From a virus, in the IMG/VR virus record IMGVR_UViG_3300009506_000150, positions 1 through 28,483 of that record: a stretch of DNA of 28,483 nt. The stretch is one strand, 5' to 3'. The position numbers and the translations under genes were made by a program. This document shows, one piece after another, positions 6,789 to 14,253 of this stretch. How positions within the stretch are numbered: the stretch's first letter is position 1; every line of letters begins with the position of its first letter. The notes under the pieces are model-generated. The model searched no databases. It worked only from the letters and a program-made list of their open reading frames with translations, and was not told the origin of the DNA.

Positions 6789-7871
6789 ATGCCATCAATA
6801 CCACGCGGACAAGAAAACACCTCGAACAATATCAATTGGTTCACGTCGATCAACAACGTGAAAGTTGATATGTATTTGGTCGAGTTTCAGATTTTTTATA
6901 TCGGCGCCGGTCTCCCGGGAACCCAAGTTTTTCCGCTAAGTGGGTGGGAAGACGTAACGAGCGCGCCCGGGCGTTTTGCCGAAGGTTCTTATTACGCGTA
7001 CGACAATACCGGCGGTTGCGGGTGGACACCCGATGTAAGCGCTACTGTGGGGGCTTACCGTATTTATTGGCGGTGGAAGTATCTCTCGACGTCGGCGTAC
7101 CAAAACGACAGCGAAGACTTTACGGTCGAGGTTGAGTCGGTCGGTTCCCCCGGGACCGAGACAATGTATTGTTCCGTGCAAGACATGCGCGACGAAGGGG
7201 TACCGTCGAGCGGTTACGGGGCGGTTACGGACGCGCGGCTAACTACGTTGATTCAACGCGCTTCGCGACTTATCGACGCGTACACGGGTAGGTGGTTCGA
7301 ACCGCGCACAATGACGTTTCTTCTCGACGGAAAGGGATCCGTTTCGCTTCTTCTCGAACAACCGATCATTCGTATCGATTCGATTTTGTTAGATGGCGTA
7401 GCGATGTCGTCGGCGGATTATGTCGTTTATAATCGGCACATCACAGAGAATCTTTTGAACCCCGACGATCGAGAAAATCCGAAGATAGAAGTTAAGCAAC
7501 CTCTCGACGACGAGTACCTCTTTAGGATGGGGTTGACGTGGTTTCCGAAGGGACAGCAAAACATAAGTGTTACAGGTGTTTTCGGTTACACCGATTATGA
7601 TGGATCGGACGAAGGCGCTACGCCGACGCTTATTGCGGAAGCGTGTAAAATGATTGTTTTGCGGGGTTTGCCTTTGAAGTACGGGGCTGACCCGTCAGCA
7701 AACGAAAAAACATGGTGGCGCATGGTACGTCAGCGTACACGAGATCAGTCTATCGATTTCGCCGATCCTTCGCGCCTCGGTCATCAAGGCGTCGGTGTGT
7801 TCACAGGAGATCCGGAGATCGATAATATTCTTCGGCAATATTCACGCCCCCCTAGAATCCGGGTGGTGTAA
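6789..7871 (+). CDS. Head-tail connector protein with N-terminal beta domain
   Basis: This 360-residue protein looks like a fusion. Residues ~1-120 are beta-rich (VDMYLVEFQIFYIGAG, GWEDVTSAPGRFAEG, YRIYWRWKYLS), like a small Ig-type or stalk domain. Residues ~127-360 look like a phage head-tail connector of the gp6 family: MYCSVQDMRDEGVPSSG, DARLTTLIQRASRLIDAYTG, RWFEPRTMTF, then LLEQPIIRIDSILLDG. A late helical part (LIAEACKMIVLRGLPL) and an arginine-rich tail (RPPRIRVV) follow. Connectors of this type form the ring below the portal. AGAGG at 6776-6780 precedes the ATG. The stop overlaps the next start (TAATG), so the two are coupled. The extra N-terminal domain would probably project from the neck. 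Confidence 0.75.
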   Translation: MPSIPRGQENTSNNINWFTSINNVKVDMYLVEFQIFYIGAGLPGTQVFPLSGWEDVTSAPGRFAEGSYYAYDNTGGCGWTPDVSATVGAYRIYWRWKYLSTSAYQNDSEDFTVEVESVGSPGTETMYCSVQDMRDEGVPSSGYGAVTDARLTTLIQRASRLIDAYTGRWFEPRTMTFLLDGKGSVSLLLEQPIIRIDSILLDGVAMSSADYVVYNRHITENLLNPDDRENPKIEVKQPLDDEYLFRMGLTWFPKGQQNISVTGVFGYTDYDGSDEGATPTLIAEACKMIVLRGLPLKYGADPSANEKTWWRMVRQRTRDQSIDFADPSRLGHQGVGVFTGDPEIDNILRQYSRPPRIRVV

Positions 7872-8383
7872 TGACGCGCGGGCGATTAATATTCCCTTTC
7901 CTCGTGGACATCGCGCAAGTTGATACGGTCGCGACCGCGGCGGTTGTCAATGGCGGATACGACGATGTTTTCCGCGAGCCGATTATGGTACCCCCGGTAA
8001 GCGGATCGGGGCGTGGAACCATAAGTCGCGAAGAGATCACCTATACGTACAAGTGCCAGATTGAGCCGGATACATTCGAAGCTCTTGAAATGATGGTCTC
8101 GGGAAACTCTCCCAACTCCGAAATCACTATCGTAATGCACTACCAAGATTTAGAAATCGACGGGTTGGTCGACACAAATGGAAAGCCAATTTTGCGTGTC
8201 GGCGATCGCATGATTCAGATAAAGAAATTCCCAACCGGCGAAGTAATCGAAGTTATCCCAACATCGCCGGGATTGTATGTTGTGCAGATCAGATCGGGCG
8301 GTTTCGGGTTGTCGGGTTTGCAGCGAAATCTTTTGTTTGTTACATTCGAAGAGCGCGAACTTTCAACTCGGACGGCTACATGA
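7871..8383 (+). CDS. Probable head-tail adaptor (stopper-type) protein
   Basis: This 170-residue, mostly beta protein starts in a TAATG overlap with the connector gene and ends in an ATGA overlap with the tail completion gene. It begins RGRLIFPFLVDIAQVDT and includes ISREEITYTYKCQIEPDTFE and a central GNSPNSEITIVMHYQDLEI, with strands up to the end (LLFVTFEERELSTRT). Phage stopper or adaptor proteins at this place are usually 100-170 residues and beta-rich. The call is by position and size; I cannot point to a diagnostic motif. Confidence 0.6.
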   Translation: MTRGRLIFPFLVDIAQVDTVATAAVVNGGYDDVFREPIMVPPVSGSGRGTISREEITYTYKCQIEPDTFEALEMMVSGNSPNSEITIVMHYQDLEIDGLVDTNGKPILRVGDRMIQIKKFPTGEVIEVIPTSPGLYVVQIRSGGFGLSGLQRNLLFVTFEERELSTRTAT

Positions 8384-9027
8384 CAGTACAAGTAAGACAA
8401 TTCGGTGATTGGGTTCGAGCAAGTAGAGCAATAAGCGTTCCGGCACAGTATCGTCTTGAGCAGGCGTGGAAGAAATCTATTCTTAAAGAGGCGCACTATT
8501 GGCGCAAAGCGTTAGTTCAAGGAATTACCAAACAAGCGCCCGGCGGGCAACGCTTCGAGCAGTTGTCACCATTGACACGTGCTAAGCGACGCGCGCAAGG
8601 TTTCGCGGGGCGCAAAGCGCTACTTAGGACCGGCACTTTACGCCGAAGTATTGTCGTAAGTCAGCAAGGTGGCACGGTATTTGTTGGTATTCTTCGCGGA
8701 ACCAAAACACGCGACGGAAAAGATCTCGTAAACGTCGCGCGCGTGCACGAGGAGGGGCGCATTGTTGTTATTAAAGTTACTGAAAAAATGCGTAGGTATT
8801 TCTACGCTATGATGCGCAAAGGCGGTATGCGCGCAACTGCTCGAGGTGGAAAGCGGCGCAAGACCGGCGGCGGTTTGGCTCGCGGCGTGTTAGTAATCAA
8901 AATTCCGGCGCGTCCAGTATTCAAACCAGTTTACGAGCACATGTACAGAAACAAAGGATCTCTCTCGAAACGTATGGCGAAACGCATAAGCTTATCCACA
9001 AAGGGTGAATTCGGGCTTGTGTGGTGA
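8380..9027 (+). CDS. Tail completion / virion morphogenesis protein (gpS/Mu gpG type)
   Basis: This 215-residue basic protein shows the pattern of the phage virion morphogenesis family. There is an N-terminal helical part (WKKSILKEAHYWRKALVQG), a 'PLTRAKRRAQG' segment, then KALLRTGTLRRSIVV, then a strand with 'VARVHEEGRIV', and a late IPARPVFKPVYEHM segment. In P2 and Mu such proteins complete the tail before it joins the head. The insert between about residues 155 and 170 is very basic (RGGKRRKTGGG). The start overlaps the preceding stop by ATGA. No promoter or Shine-Dalgarno is needed if coupled. Confidence 0.78.
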   Translation: MTVQVRQFGDWVRASRAISVPAQYRLEQAWKKSILKEAHYWRKALVQGITKQAPGGQRFEQLSPLTRAKRRAQGFAGRKALLRTGTLRRSIVVSQQGGTVFVGILRGTKTRDGKDLVNVARVHEEGRIVVIKVTEKMRRYFYAMMRKGGMRATARGGKRRKTGGGLARGVLVIKIPARPVFKPVYEHMYRNKGSLSKRMAKRISLSTKGEFGLVW

Positions 9028-9030
9028 TCG

Positions 9031-9039
9031 TGTTATAAT
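9031..9039 (+). promoter_or_regulatory. Extended -10 promoter for a leaderless tail terminator mRNA
   Basis: TG-T-TATAAT at 9031-9039 is a perfect extended -10. The ATG of the next gene is at 9046, so a start 7 nt downstream would place +1 on the ATG. There is no Shine-Dalgarno and no good -35. This is the only structural gene with this layout; the four homing endonuclease genes share it. Confidence 0.6.
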
Positions 9040-9045
9040 AGTCTT

Positions 9046-10077
9046 ATGGCCATCCCAACGATTTCAGCGATAACCCCCAATACGGTGCACACCGGTGGGA
9101 AATCCCTTGTCGAAATCACGGGCACAAATTTCAAAGTTCCGACGCTACCACCTCCGGCGAATGAACCCTACACAACCGCTGCGCCGACGGTTGCTGTTTT
9201 GTTTGGCGCTGTCGAAGCGCTAGAGGTTTCTGTTGTTTCAACGACTCGGCTATTCGCACTCGTTCCGCGGTCTCCCATTGAAATCAGCGGCGCGACGAAT
9301 TACGGCGAAGGATCGGTCGACGTAACAATTCGCAATCTCGACGACAACGGTGATCCTATTCCCAGCGAAGAGGTAGTAGAGACTAACGGATTGTCTTACC
9401 TTCGCGTTCAGTTGGCTACTGAAAGTGACTTTCAACGATTAATACGCCAAATCGTTAACGAGTTTCGTTGTCAAATGATCCCGAATGTGCAGATAACCGC
9501 GCACACGGATTTCGACTCGGATCCTTCTGACGCAGCAAACATAACAGATTTAGCCGAGCTCCCCGGAATTGTGCTGGTCGGTCCGTCTCTTCGAGAGAAT
9601 CGTCTTTTTTCCCAAAACGCTCCGATTACGGAAGAGGCGAGTACCCCCGGTGAATACTTACGTCGACGAGTGGGCTACACAGTCGACCTCGAGTTTTCGA
9701 TTGTCGGTGTTTCCAATTTGACCGCTGAACTTGTCAACTTAATGGCAGTTGTAAACGGATTTTTTGAGAAAAACAAGTTTCTCGAGTTGGCGCGCGATCC
9801 CTCGAATCCTTCGCTCGGGACTGTTAGCTACGAAATAGATCTTACCGAAGACGGCGATATTACTGTAAGCGGATCACCAAACGACTCGAACATTCGTGTT
9901 TTTTCTGGTAGATTTGTAATCAGAGGTTTTGACATGCAAGATCTCACAGGTTTTACGGATGACCAGACAATTGGCCGCACGGCGGTAACAGACGACGACG
10001 GTGTGCGTTTATCTACTTACCAAATTGGAGATTCCTACCGAACGGGACCTAGCCCGCGGGGAAGCGGAAGGACATAA
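9046..10077 (+). CDS. Tail terminator-like protein with N-terminal IPT/TIG domain
   Basis: This protein has 343 residues. Residues ~3-118 are a typical IPT/TIG domain (PTISAITPNTVHTGGKSLVE, ITGTNF, then RNLDDNGDP). The rest (about 125-343) looks like a tail terminator or tube-completion protein. ESDFQRLIRQIVNEFRC leads a helix, then LAELPGIVLVGPSLREN, a Tyr/Leu-rich beta core (LEFSIVGVSNLTAELVNLM), and NIRVFSGRFVIRGFDM. Position between the tail completion protein and the sheath supports a terminator role, with the IPT domain exposed on the neck. An extended -10 promoter lies only 6 nt before the ATG, so the gene may be independently transcribed as a leaderless message. The terminator call is moderate; the IPT/TIG call is strong. 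Confidence 0.68.
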   Translation: MAIPTISAITPNTVHTGGKSLVEITGTNFKVPTLPPPANEPYTTAAPTVAVLFGAVEALEVSVVSTTRLFALVPRSPIEISGATNYGEGSVDVTIRNLDDNGDPIPSEEVVETNGLSYLRVQLATESDFQRLIRQIVNEFRCQMIPNVQITAHTDFDSDPSDAANITDLAELPGIVLVGPSLRENRLFSQNAPITEEASTPGEYLRRRVGYTVDLEFSIVGVSNLTAELVNLMAVVNGFFEKNKFLELARDPSNPSLGTVSYEIDLTEDGDITVSGSPNDSNIRVFSGRFVIRGFDMQDLTGFTDDQTIGRTAVTDDDGVRLSTYQIGDSYRTGPSPRGSGRT

Positions 10078-10080
10078 TTA

Positions 10081-10482
10081 ATGGATATCGTGACAATCAA
10101 AAACAACACGGCGCGCGCAATACCGATAGTTTTAGACCATCCCGCGTTCAGAAAGCGCAAGTATGGTTTTCGCATTCGCGCCGACCAACACGTAACCGAA
10201 ACGCGCGAGGGTGGGCGAAGCTTTCGTATCGTGCGAAAAACTATACCGGGATCGATAACGCTTCCGGCACGTGGTGTGCTAAAAAACTTGCACCCTGCAA
10301 TTTGCGGATGTGCGCAGGTGCGCACTCTTGAAAAACAGGGTAGAATCTCAGTACGGAGCGAAAGCGTCGAAGAGCCAAAAGAAGAGCAGCCAAAACAAAC
10401 TCAAACTTTGACGCGACCGCGGCGCTCACGCGTTGTTGCGGAACCCGAACAACCCAAAGAAATCGAGGAGACTAATCAATGA
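10081..10482 (+). CDS. Conserved-type small protein upstream of the sheath gene
   Basis: This 133-residue basic protein has an N-terminal beta part (MDIVTIKNNTARAIPIVLD, GGRSFRIVRKTIPGS), a conserved-looking ALARG-like segment (ITLPARGVLKNLHP) and a Cys pair (ICGCAQV). A charged, Pro/Glu/Lys-rich tail (about 96-133) follows. AAGGA at 10071-10075 serves the ATG. The stop overlaps the sheath start (ATGA), so the two are coupled. Small proteins of this sort often precede sheath genes in myophages; the function is unknown and could relate to sheath assembly. No motif allows more. Confidence 0.55.
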   Translation: MDIVTIKNNTARAIPIVLDHPAFRKRKYGFRIRADQHVTETREGGRSFRIVRKTIPGSITLPARGVLKNLHPAICGCAQVRTLEKQGRISVRSESVEEPKEEQPKQTQTLTRPRRSRVVAEPEQPKEIEETNQ

Positions 10483-12737
10483 CGGCTGAACTGCTAGCAT
10501 CAAAAATTGTCGTACAGGAGGCCGAGCCAAATATCCGTACGATTACCGGTGTAGCTACCGCAACTGCCGCAAGCGTGGGAATTACCGAAAAGGGACCGGT
10601 CGGTACACCAACGTTGTGCACATCATTTGCGCAATGGCGAAAGATCTTCGGCGGCGATATCGCGGACGGTGTCGCGTGTCAAGCTGTGCGCGGCTTCTTC
10701 GAAAACGGTGGACAAGTGTTGTGGTTCACGCGAACCATGCACTACACTGACGTCGCCACCCCCGGGAGCGCGACCGGTGTGGCGGCAACTCTCGATCTCA
10801 ACACAGCCGTTGCGGCGGCGACGCCCGGATCGGTAACGGGTACCGTTGTCGAACCGTTCGAGTTTACGCCCGGCGGAACACTGCTAGTCGCGATCGATGG
10901 CGGCGCAGCGGGCACAGCCACGTTTGACGCAGCTCGCGCAGCGGTAACGGCCGGTAACGCGCCGACTTACGCATTGGTGAACGGCGACACTTTGCTCGTG
11001 AAAGTCGACGAAGGCACCGAGCAAACGATTACCTTCCTAACCGCCGAGTTCGTGGACATCGCAAACGCGACCGCGGCCGAAGTTGCGGCCGTAATCAACG
11101 CGAAGTTGTCCGGTGGATATGCTGACCTTAACGGCGGCAATCCGCGGATAAGTAGCGATGTGCAAGGGACCGACTCTCACATTCAAGTTACCGGCGGAAC
11201 CTCAAACACCGCTCTCGGTTTCTCCACAACGCAGGTTGACGGAACCGGCGATGTCGGTGATATCAGCATGGTAACCGTAGCCGAAATCAAAACCGTGGTC
11301 GAAGCCGACGTGTTCAACGTAGTCGTTTCGAGCGTTAGCGGTAAGGTAAAGCTGACCGCGGACGGTAATCCGGCGGGACCGACGAGCTCGGTGCAAGTCG
11401 AAGCGGCGTCTACAATGGATACGGTAATCGGTGTTGACAACGCGGTTCATTCCGGCGATAGCGGTGCGGCCGCGGCTACTCTGACGGTTGACGGGAAATA
11501 TCTCGGCACCTACGGGAACAACATCACGATTCTAATCACCGATGCGACTTCGGGCGACGCGGAGAGATTCAATCTCATCGTGCTCGTCAGTGGTGTAATC
11601 GTCGAACGGTGGCCGAATCTGACCATGGATCCGGACGATGACAACTACGTCGAAACGATAATCAACGACGCCGATAACGGTAGCACTTATATAAGCGTTA
11701 CCGATCTCGACCTCGCCCCCACCGATGCGGCGGCCGCTCGCCCGGCGAATAGTCCCGGCGCGACTCCGGTAGCCTTCGGACCTCTTACCGGTGGCGACGA
11801 CGGGCTGACCAGTATCGACGATAACGATTTCATCGGTGATTCGACCGGTAAAACCGGTATTCGGTCGTTCGACACGACTCTCGATTTGCGGATTCTCTTT
11901 ATCCCGGATCGACCGACCGCAGCGGTGCATAACGCAATGATCACGTATTGCGAGATTACGCGAGACATGAGCATGTTCGCGATTCTCGATTCTCCGGCGG
12001 GGTTGGACGCGGCCGGAATCATCACGTATGTGGACACGACCGCAGGGTTGCAAAATCTGTCCGAGTTCGGCGCGATCTATTGGCCGCAAATCAAAGTGTT
12101 GAATCCGAACACTGCGGTATTCGGAAGCGACGCATCGATCACGGTACCGCCAAGCGGTCACCTTGCGGGCATTTACGCGCGCACGGATGGCGCGCGCGTG
12201 GGCGGCGTTTACGATCCTCCGAGCAATGAGAAGGGTCGGATAAGCGGTGCTGTCGGTTTGGAAACTGACGAAGTGATCGAAGAGGCGCGACGGGATCTTG
12301 TATTCCCGAAGCGTATCAACCCGATTACTAAACTGTCCGGCTTGCCGATATCGGTTGACGGAGCTCGCACGCTGAAAGGCGGCGGTAACTTCCCGAGCGT
12401 AAGTGAGCGGCGAGGCGTAATCTTTATCGAACAATCGATAAAGAACGGATTGCAGTTCGCGCGTAACAAGAACAACGACGAAAAGTTGCGCGCAACCGTG
12501 AAACGCACCATTTCGGCCTTTTTGCTAACGCAAATGAAGGTTGACGCTTTCCGTTCGAAGGATCCGGCGACGGCTTTTTACGTAGACGTGTCGGAAGCTC
12601 TCAACCCGGCAAGCGAGATTTTTGCAGGTAAACTGAACGCTCGAATCGGCTTGGCGACGCAGAAACCGGCCGAGTACATCGTTCTCACTTTTTCACAAGA
12701 CACGAGAGCTTTAGACGAGGAGCTAGCGAGCACCTAA
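10479..12737 (+). CDS. Tail sheath protein with large internal insertion
   Basis: This 752-residue protein carries conserved sheath features at both ends. The N-terminus has ASVGITEKGPVGTPTLC and AVRGFFENGGQVLWFTRTM. The middle has AATLTVDGKYLGTYGNNITI. The C-terminus has DEVIEEARRDLVFPKRINPI, then LSGLPISVDGARTLKGGGN, RRGVIFIEQSIKNGLQFARN and a final KPAEYIVLTFSQ. Subunits form the contracting outer tube. Its length exceeds the usual 450-550. Residues about 95-325 are an inserted beta region with repeated 'D-G/E ... T-I-T-F ... A-E-V-A-A-V-I-N' elements that probably sit on the outer face. A GAGGAG Shine-Dalgarno precedes the start. Its downstream partner is the tube gene, 16 nt away. Confidence 0.9.
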   Translation: MTAELLASKIVVQEAEPNIRTITGVATATAASVGITEKGPVGTPTLCTSFAQWRKIFGGDIADGVACQAVRGFFENGGQVLWFTRTMHYTDVATPGSATGVAATLDLNTAVAAATPGSVTGTVVEPFEFTPGGTLLVAIDGGAAGTATFDAARAAVTAGNAPTYALVNGDTLLVKVDEGTEQTITFLTAEFVDIANATAAEVAAVINAKLSGGYADLNGGNPRISSDVQGTDSHIQVTGGTSNTALGFSTTQVDGTGDVGDISMVTVAEIKTVVEADVFNVVVSSVSGKVKLTADGNPAGPTSSVQVEAASTMDTVIGVDNAVHSGDSGAAAATLTVDGKYLGTYGNNITILITDATSGDAERFNLIVLVSGVIVERWPNLTMDPDDDNYVETIINDADNGSTYISVTDLDLAPTDAAAARPANSPGATPVAFGPLTGGDDGLTSIDDNDFIGDSTGKTGIRSFDTTLDLRILFIPDRPTAAVHNAMITYCEITRDMSMFAILDSPAGLDAAGIITYVDTTAGLQNLSEFGAIYWPQIKVLNPNTAVFGSDASITVPPSGHLAGIYARTDGARVGGVYDPPSNEKGRISGAVGLETDEVIEEARRDLVFPKRINPITKLSGLPISVDGARTLKGGGNFPSVSERRGVIFIEQSIKNGLQFARNKNNDEKLRATVKRTISAFLLTQMKVDAFRSKDPATAFYVDVSEALNPASEIFAGKLNARIGLATQKPAEYIVLTFSQDTRALDEELAST

Positions 12738-12753
12738 ACCGGAGGATTAATCA

Positions 12754-13215
12754 ATGGGCGTACTAGGCACACCCCGAACATACCATAAGAGGTTCAAGTT
12801 TGTCGTCGAAATCGACGATATAGCAAGCGCCGGATTTCAAACATGCTCGGAGCTTTCCGCCGAAGTGGCGAAGGTCGAGTATTGGGAAGGCGGAGCGTTG
12901 ACCCCCGATAAAAGTCCGGGACGCGTCACGTTTGCGGACATCACTCTCGAGCGCGGAGCGACAAACGATCGCGATATGTGGGATTGGTTCAAGCAAGTAG
13001 TAGACGCGGCCGCCAACTCGGGGGTTGTCGATCCTTCCTACAAGCGCAATCTCGACATTGTGCAGCAAGAGCGCGACGGCTCAACATTACGGCGATGGCG
13101 CGTGTCAAATGCGTTTCCGGTCAAGTTTGTCGGCGGTGCGTGGGACAACAACACCGACGAAACAAATATCGAATCGGTAACGCTTACATTTGACTCTTTC
13201 GATCTTGAGCAATAA
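12754..13215 (+). CDS. Tail tube protein (T4 gp19 family)
   Basis: This 153-residue protein has the gp19/tube fold pattern: a start with [15 protein letters not shown], then '[22 protein letters not shown]', a [20 protein letters not shown] motif, [15 protein letters not shown] and a last [14 protein letters not shown]. These match the hallmark 'F-V-E-I-x...F-x-x-x-S-L', 'L-x-R-G...W' and 'L-T-F-E' elements of the T4 gp19 and Pvc1-type tube family. It forms the inner tube enclosed by the sheath. GGAGG lies 9 nt before the ATG. The 43 nt after its stop hold a small hairpin (13232-13246). Confidence 0.93.
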   Translation: MGVLGTPRTYHKRFKFVVEIDDIASAGFQTCSELSAEVAKVEYWEGGALTPDKSPGRVTFADITLERGATNDRDMWDWFKQVVDAAANSGVVDPSYKRNLDIVQQERDGSTLRRWRVSNAFPVKFVGGAWDNNTDETNIESVTLTFDSFDLEQ

Positions 13216-13231
13216 GGTTCAAGAAAATAGG

Positions 13232-13246
13232 AACGGCTAGACCGTT
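13232..13246 (+). other. Small hairpin upstream of the chaperone gene
   Basis: AACGG (13232-13236) and CCGTT (13242-13246) form a 5-bp stem with loop CTAGA, ending 1 nt before the GGAGGG Shine-Dalgarno (13247-13252) of the next gene. There is no T-run, so it is not a terminator. It may lower expression of the chaperone relative to the tube, but it is short enough to be chance. Confidence 0.3.
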
Positions 13247-13258
13247 GGAGGGAAGACC

Positions 13259-14020
13259 ATGGCAGAAAAATCGATAGTGTGTCCGTCGGGATTCGGCGGA
13301 CGCGTGCGCAGTTTAAAAGGTAGCGAGCTAAATTTGCTCGGTGACAAGAAGGCGATTCGCTCCGGCGATTTGTTCGACAACTTGCTTCGCGCGTGTTGGC
13401 TTGGCACCGACGATCCCGGCCCGTACAACTTCGACGTAGGCGGTGCGGTAAATTGGGGAAAGGTACTTGTCGCTGACAGGTTTTTTATTCTTCTCCAAAT
13501 CCGCGACACGACATACCCCGAAGACCCCTACAGTTTTCGCGCTTCGTGCGGCGACTCGAATTGCGGTGCATCGTTTACGTGGGATATCAACCTGAATGAT
13601 TTAACCGTGAAAGCCATTCCCGAGGAAAGCCTCGAAAAATTGCGCAGCGGTACGCCCCTCGAAACAATCGTATTTGATAAGAAAATTCAGTTTCGGCTCA
13701 CTACCGGCGAAGACGAGAAGAAGGGCGCGAAGTTTCTCAAAGGAATGCAGCAACGTATTCTTGACGTTCTAAACATGCGCGTTATTTCTGTGGAAGGTGT
13801 CGAGTCGCAAGATAAACGAAAGTGGCTCGCGGATCTCGACCTCAATTTTCACAGGGATATGATCGCCGCGTTCGACGAACAGGACGGCGGCGTAGAAACC
13901 GAAATCGAAATCGAATGTCCTGAATGCGGAAATGTGTTCCCGATCGACCTCCCTTTCGGGCGGGAGTTCTTCTTGCCAAAGCGTCGATCGAAGGACTCCT
14001 CGAGTACGGCGCAGAAATAG
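13259..14020 (+). CDS. Tail/baseplate assembly chaperone with zinc-ribbon (T4 gp26-type)
   Basis: This 253-residue protein begins MAEKSIVCPSGFGGRVRSLKGSEL. Residues ~60-105 hold a helix-rich part and a CGDSNCGASF segment, and a second pair, CPECG, lies at residues ~220-224. The four cysteines look like a zinc ribbon, as in the T4 baseplate chaperone (gp26-like) family. Position between the tube and tape measure genes is where tail assembly chaperones usually lie. A GGAGGG Shine-Dalgarno (13247-13252) precedes it. Near its 3' end is a -1 frameshift site (13951) that would let a fraction of ribosomes continue into the 14253-ending frame, giving a 331-residue product. The zero-frame end is unstructured and Ser/Lys-rich (KRRSKDSSSTAQK). 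Confidence 0.75.
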   Translation: MAEKSIVCPSGFGGRVRSLKGSELNLLGDKKAIRSGDLFDNLLRACWLGTDDPGPYNFDVGGAVNWGKVLVADRFFILLQIRDTTYPEDPYSFRASCGDSNCGASFTWDINLNDLTVKAIPEESLEKLRSGTPLETIVFDKKIQFRLTTGEDEKKGAKFLKGMQQRILDVLNMRVISVEGVESQDKRKWLADLDLNFHRDMIAAFDEQDGGVETEIEIECPECGNVFPIDLPFGREFFLPKRRSKDSSSTAQK

Positions 14021-14253
14021 AAGAAGACCCCTACGGTATTCTTGGCGGTTTGTTTCAGTACATTGACGCAGAAACCGCACGTCAGATAATTTTCGATCTC
14101 ACGTATCAGCAACACGGCGGGTCCGGGTTGAACATAACCTACAACGACGCGCAACGTATGGATTTAGCTGAAATAGCGTGGTACTCTGATACTTTAGGGT
14201 CTCGTAGACGACAGGAGGCTGCAGCTATCGCACGTGCATCCAAAGTGCGCTAA
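13924..14253 (+). CDS. Downstream half of the chaperone, probably made by -1 frameshift
   Basis: The frame opens just after a TGA at 13921 and has an ATG at 13924, but no Shine-Dalgarno. Its first ~12 codons (MRKCVPDRPPF) look like accidental coding. From the slip site at 13957 the sequence is sensible and contains LLEYGAEIEEDPYG, GGLFQYIDAETARQIIFDLT and AQRMDLAEIAWYSDTL, followed by a helical RRQEAAAIARASK. The final motif resembles the C-terminal helix of gp26-like and gpT-like tail assembly chaperones. So the real product is most likely the 331-residue fusion of residues 1-233 of the 13259 gene with 98 residues from this frame. The HNH gene on the other strand ends at its last codon. Confidence 0.7.
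   Translation: MRKCVPDRPPFRAGVLLAKASIEGLLEYGAEIEEDPYGILGGLFQYIDAETARQIIFDLTYQQHGGSGLNITYNDAQRMDLAEIAWYSDTLGSRRRQEAAAIARASKVR
13951..13999 (+). promoter_or_regulatory. Programmed -1 frameshift site: CCCTTTC plus stem-loop
   Basis: In the chaperone frame the codons read C CCT TTC at 13951-13957, an exact X_XXY_YYZ heptamer. After a 5-nt spacer, GGAGTTCTTC (13963-13972) pairs with GAAGGACTCC (13990-13999) in a 10-bp stem with one U-G pair and a 17-nt loop. Slipping -1 leads into the frame that ends at 14253. Slip site, spacing and stem all match known -1 frameshift signals, and the position matches the gpG/gpGT locus of other phages. Confidence 0.82.

Noticed and set aside
11532-12434. 300-codon open frame on the minus strand inside the sheath gene
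   Set aside because: Antisense shadow of a strongly supported sheath gene; composition is Arg-rich with no motif or start signal.
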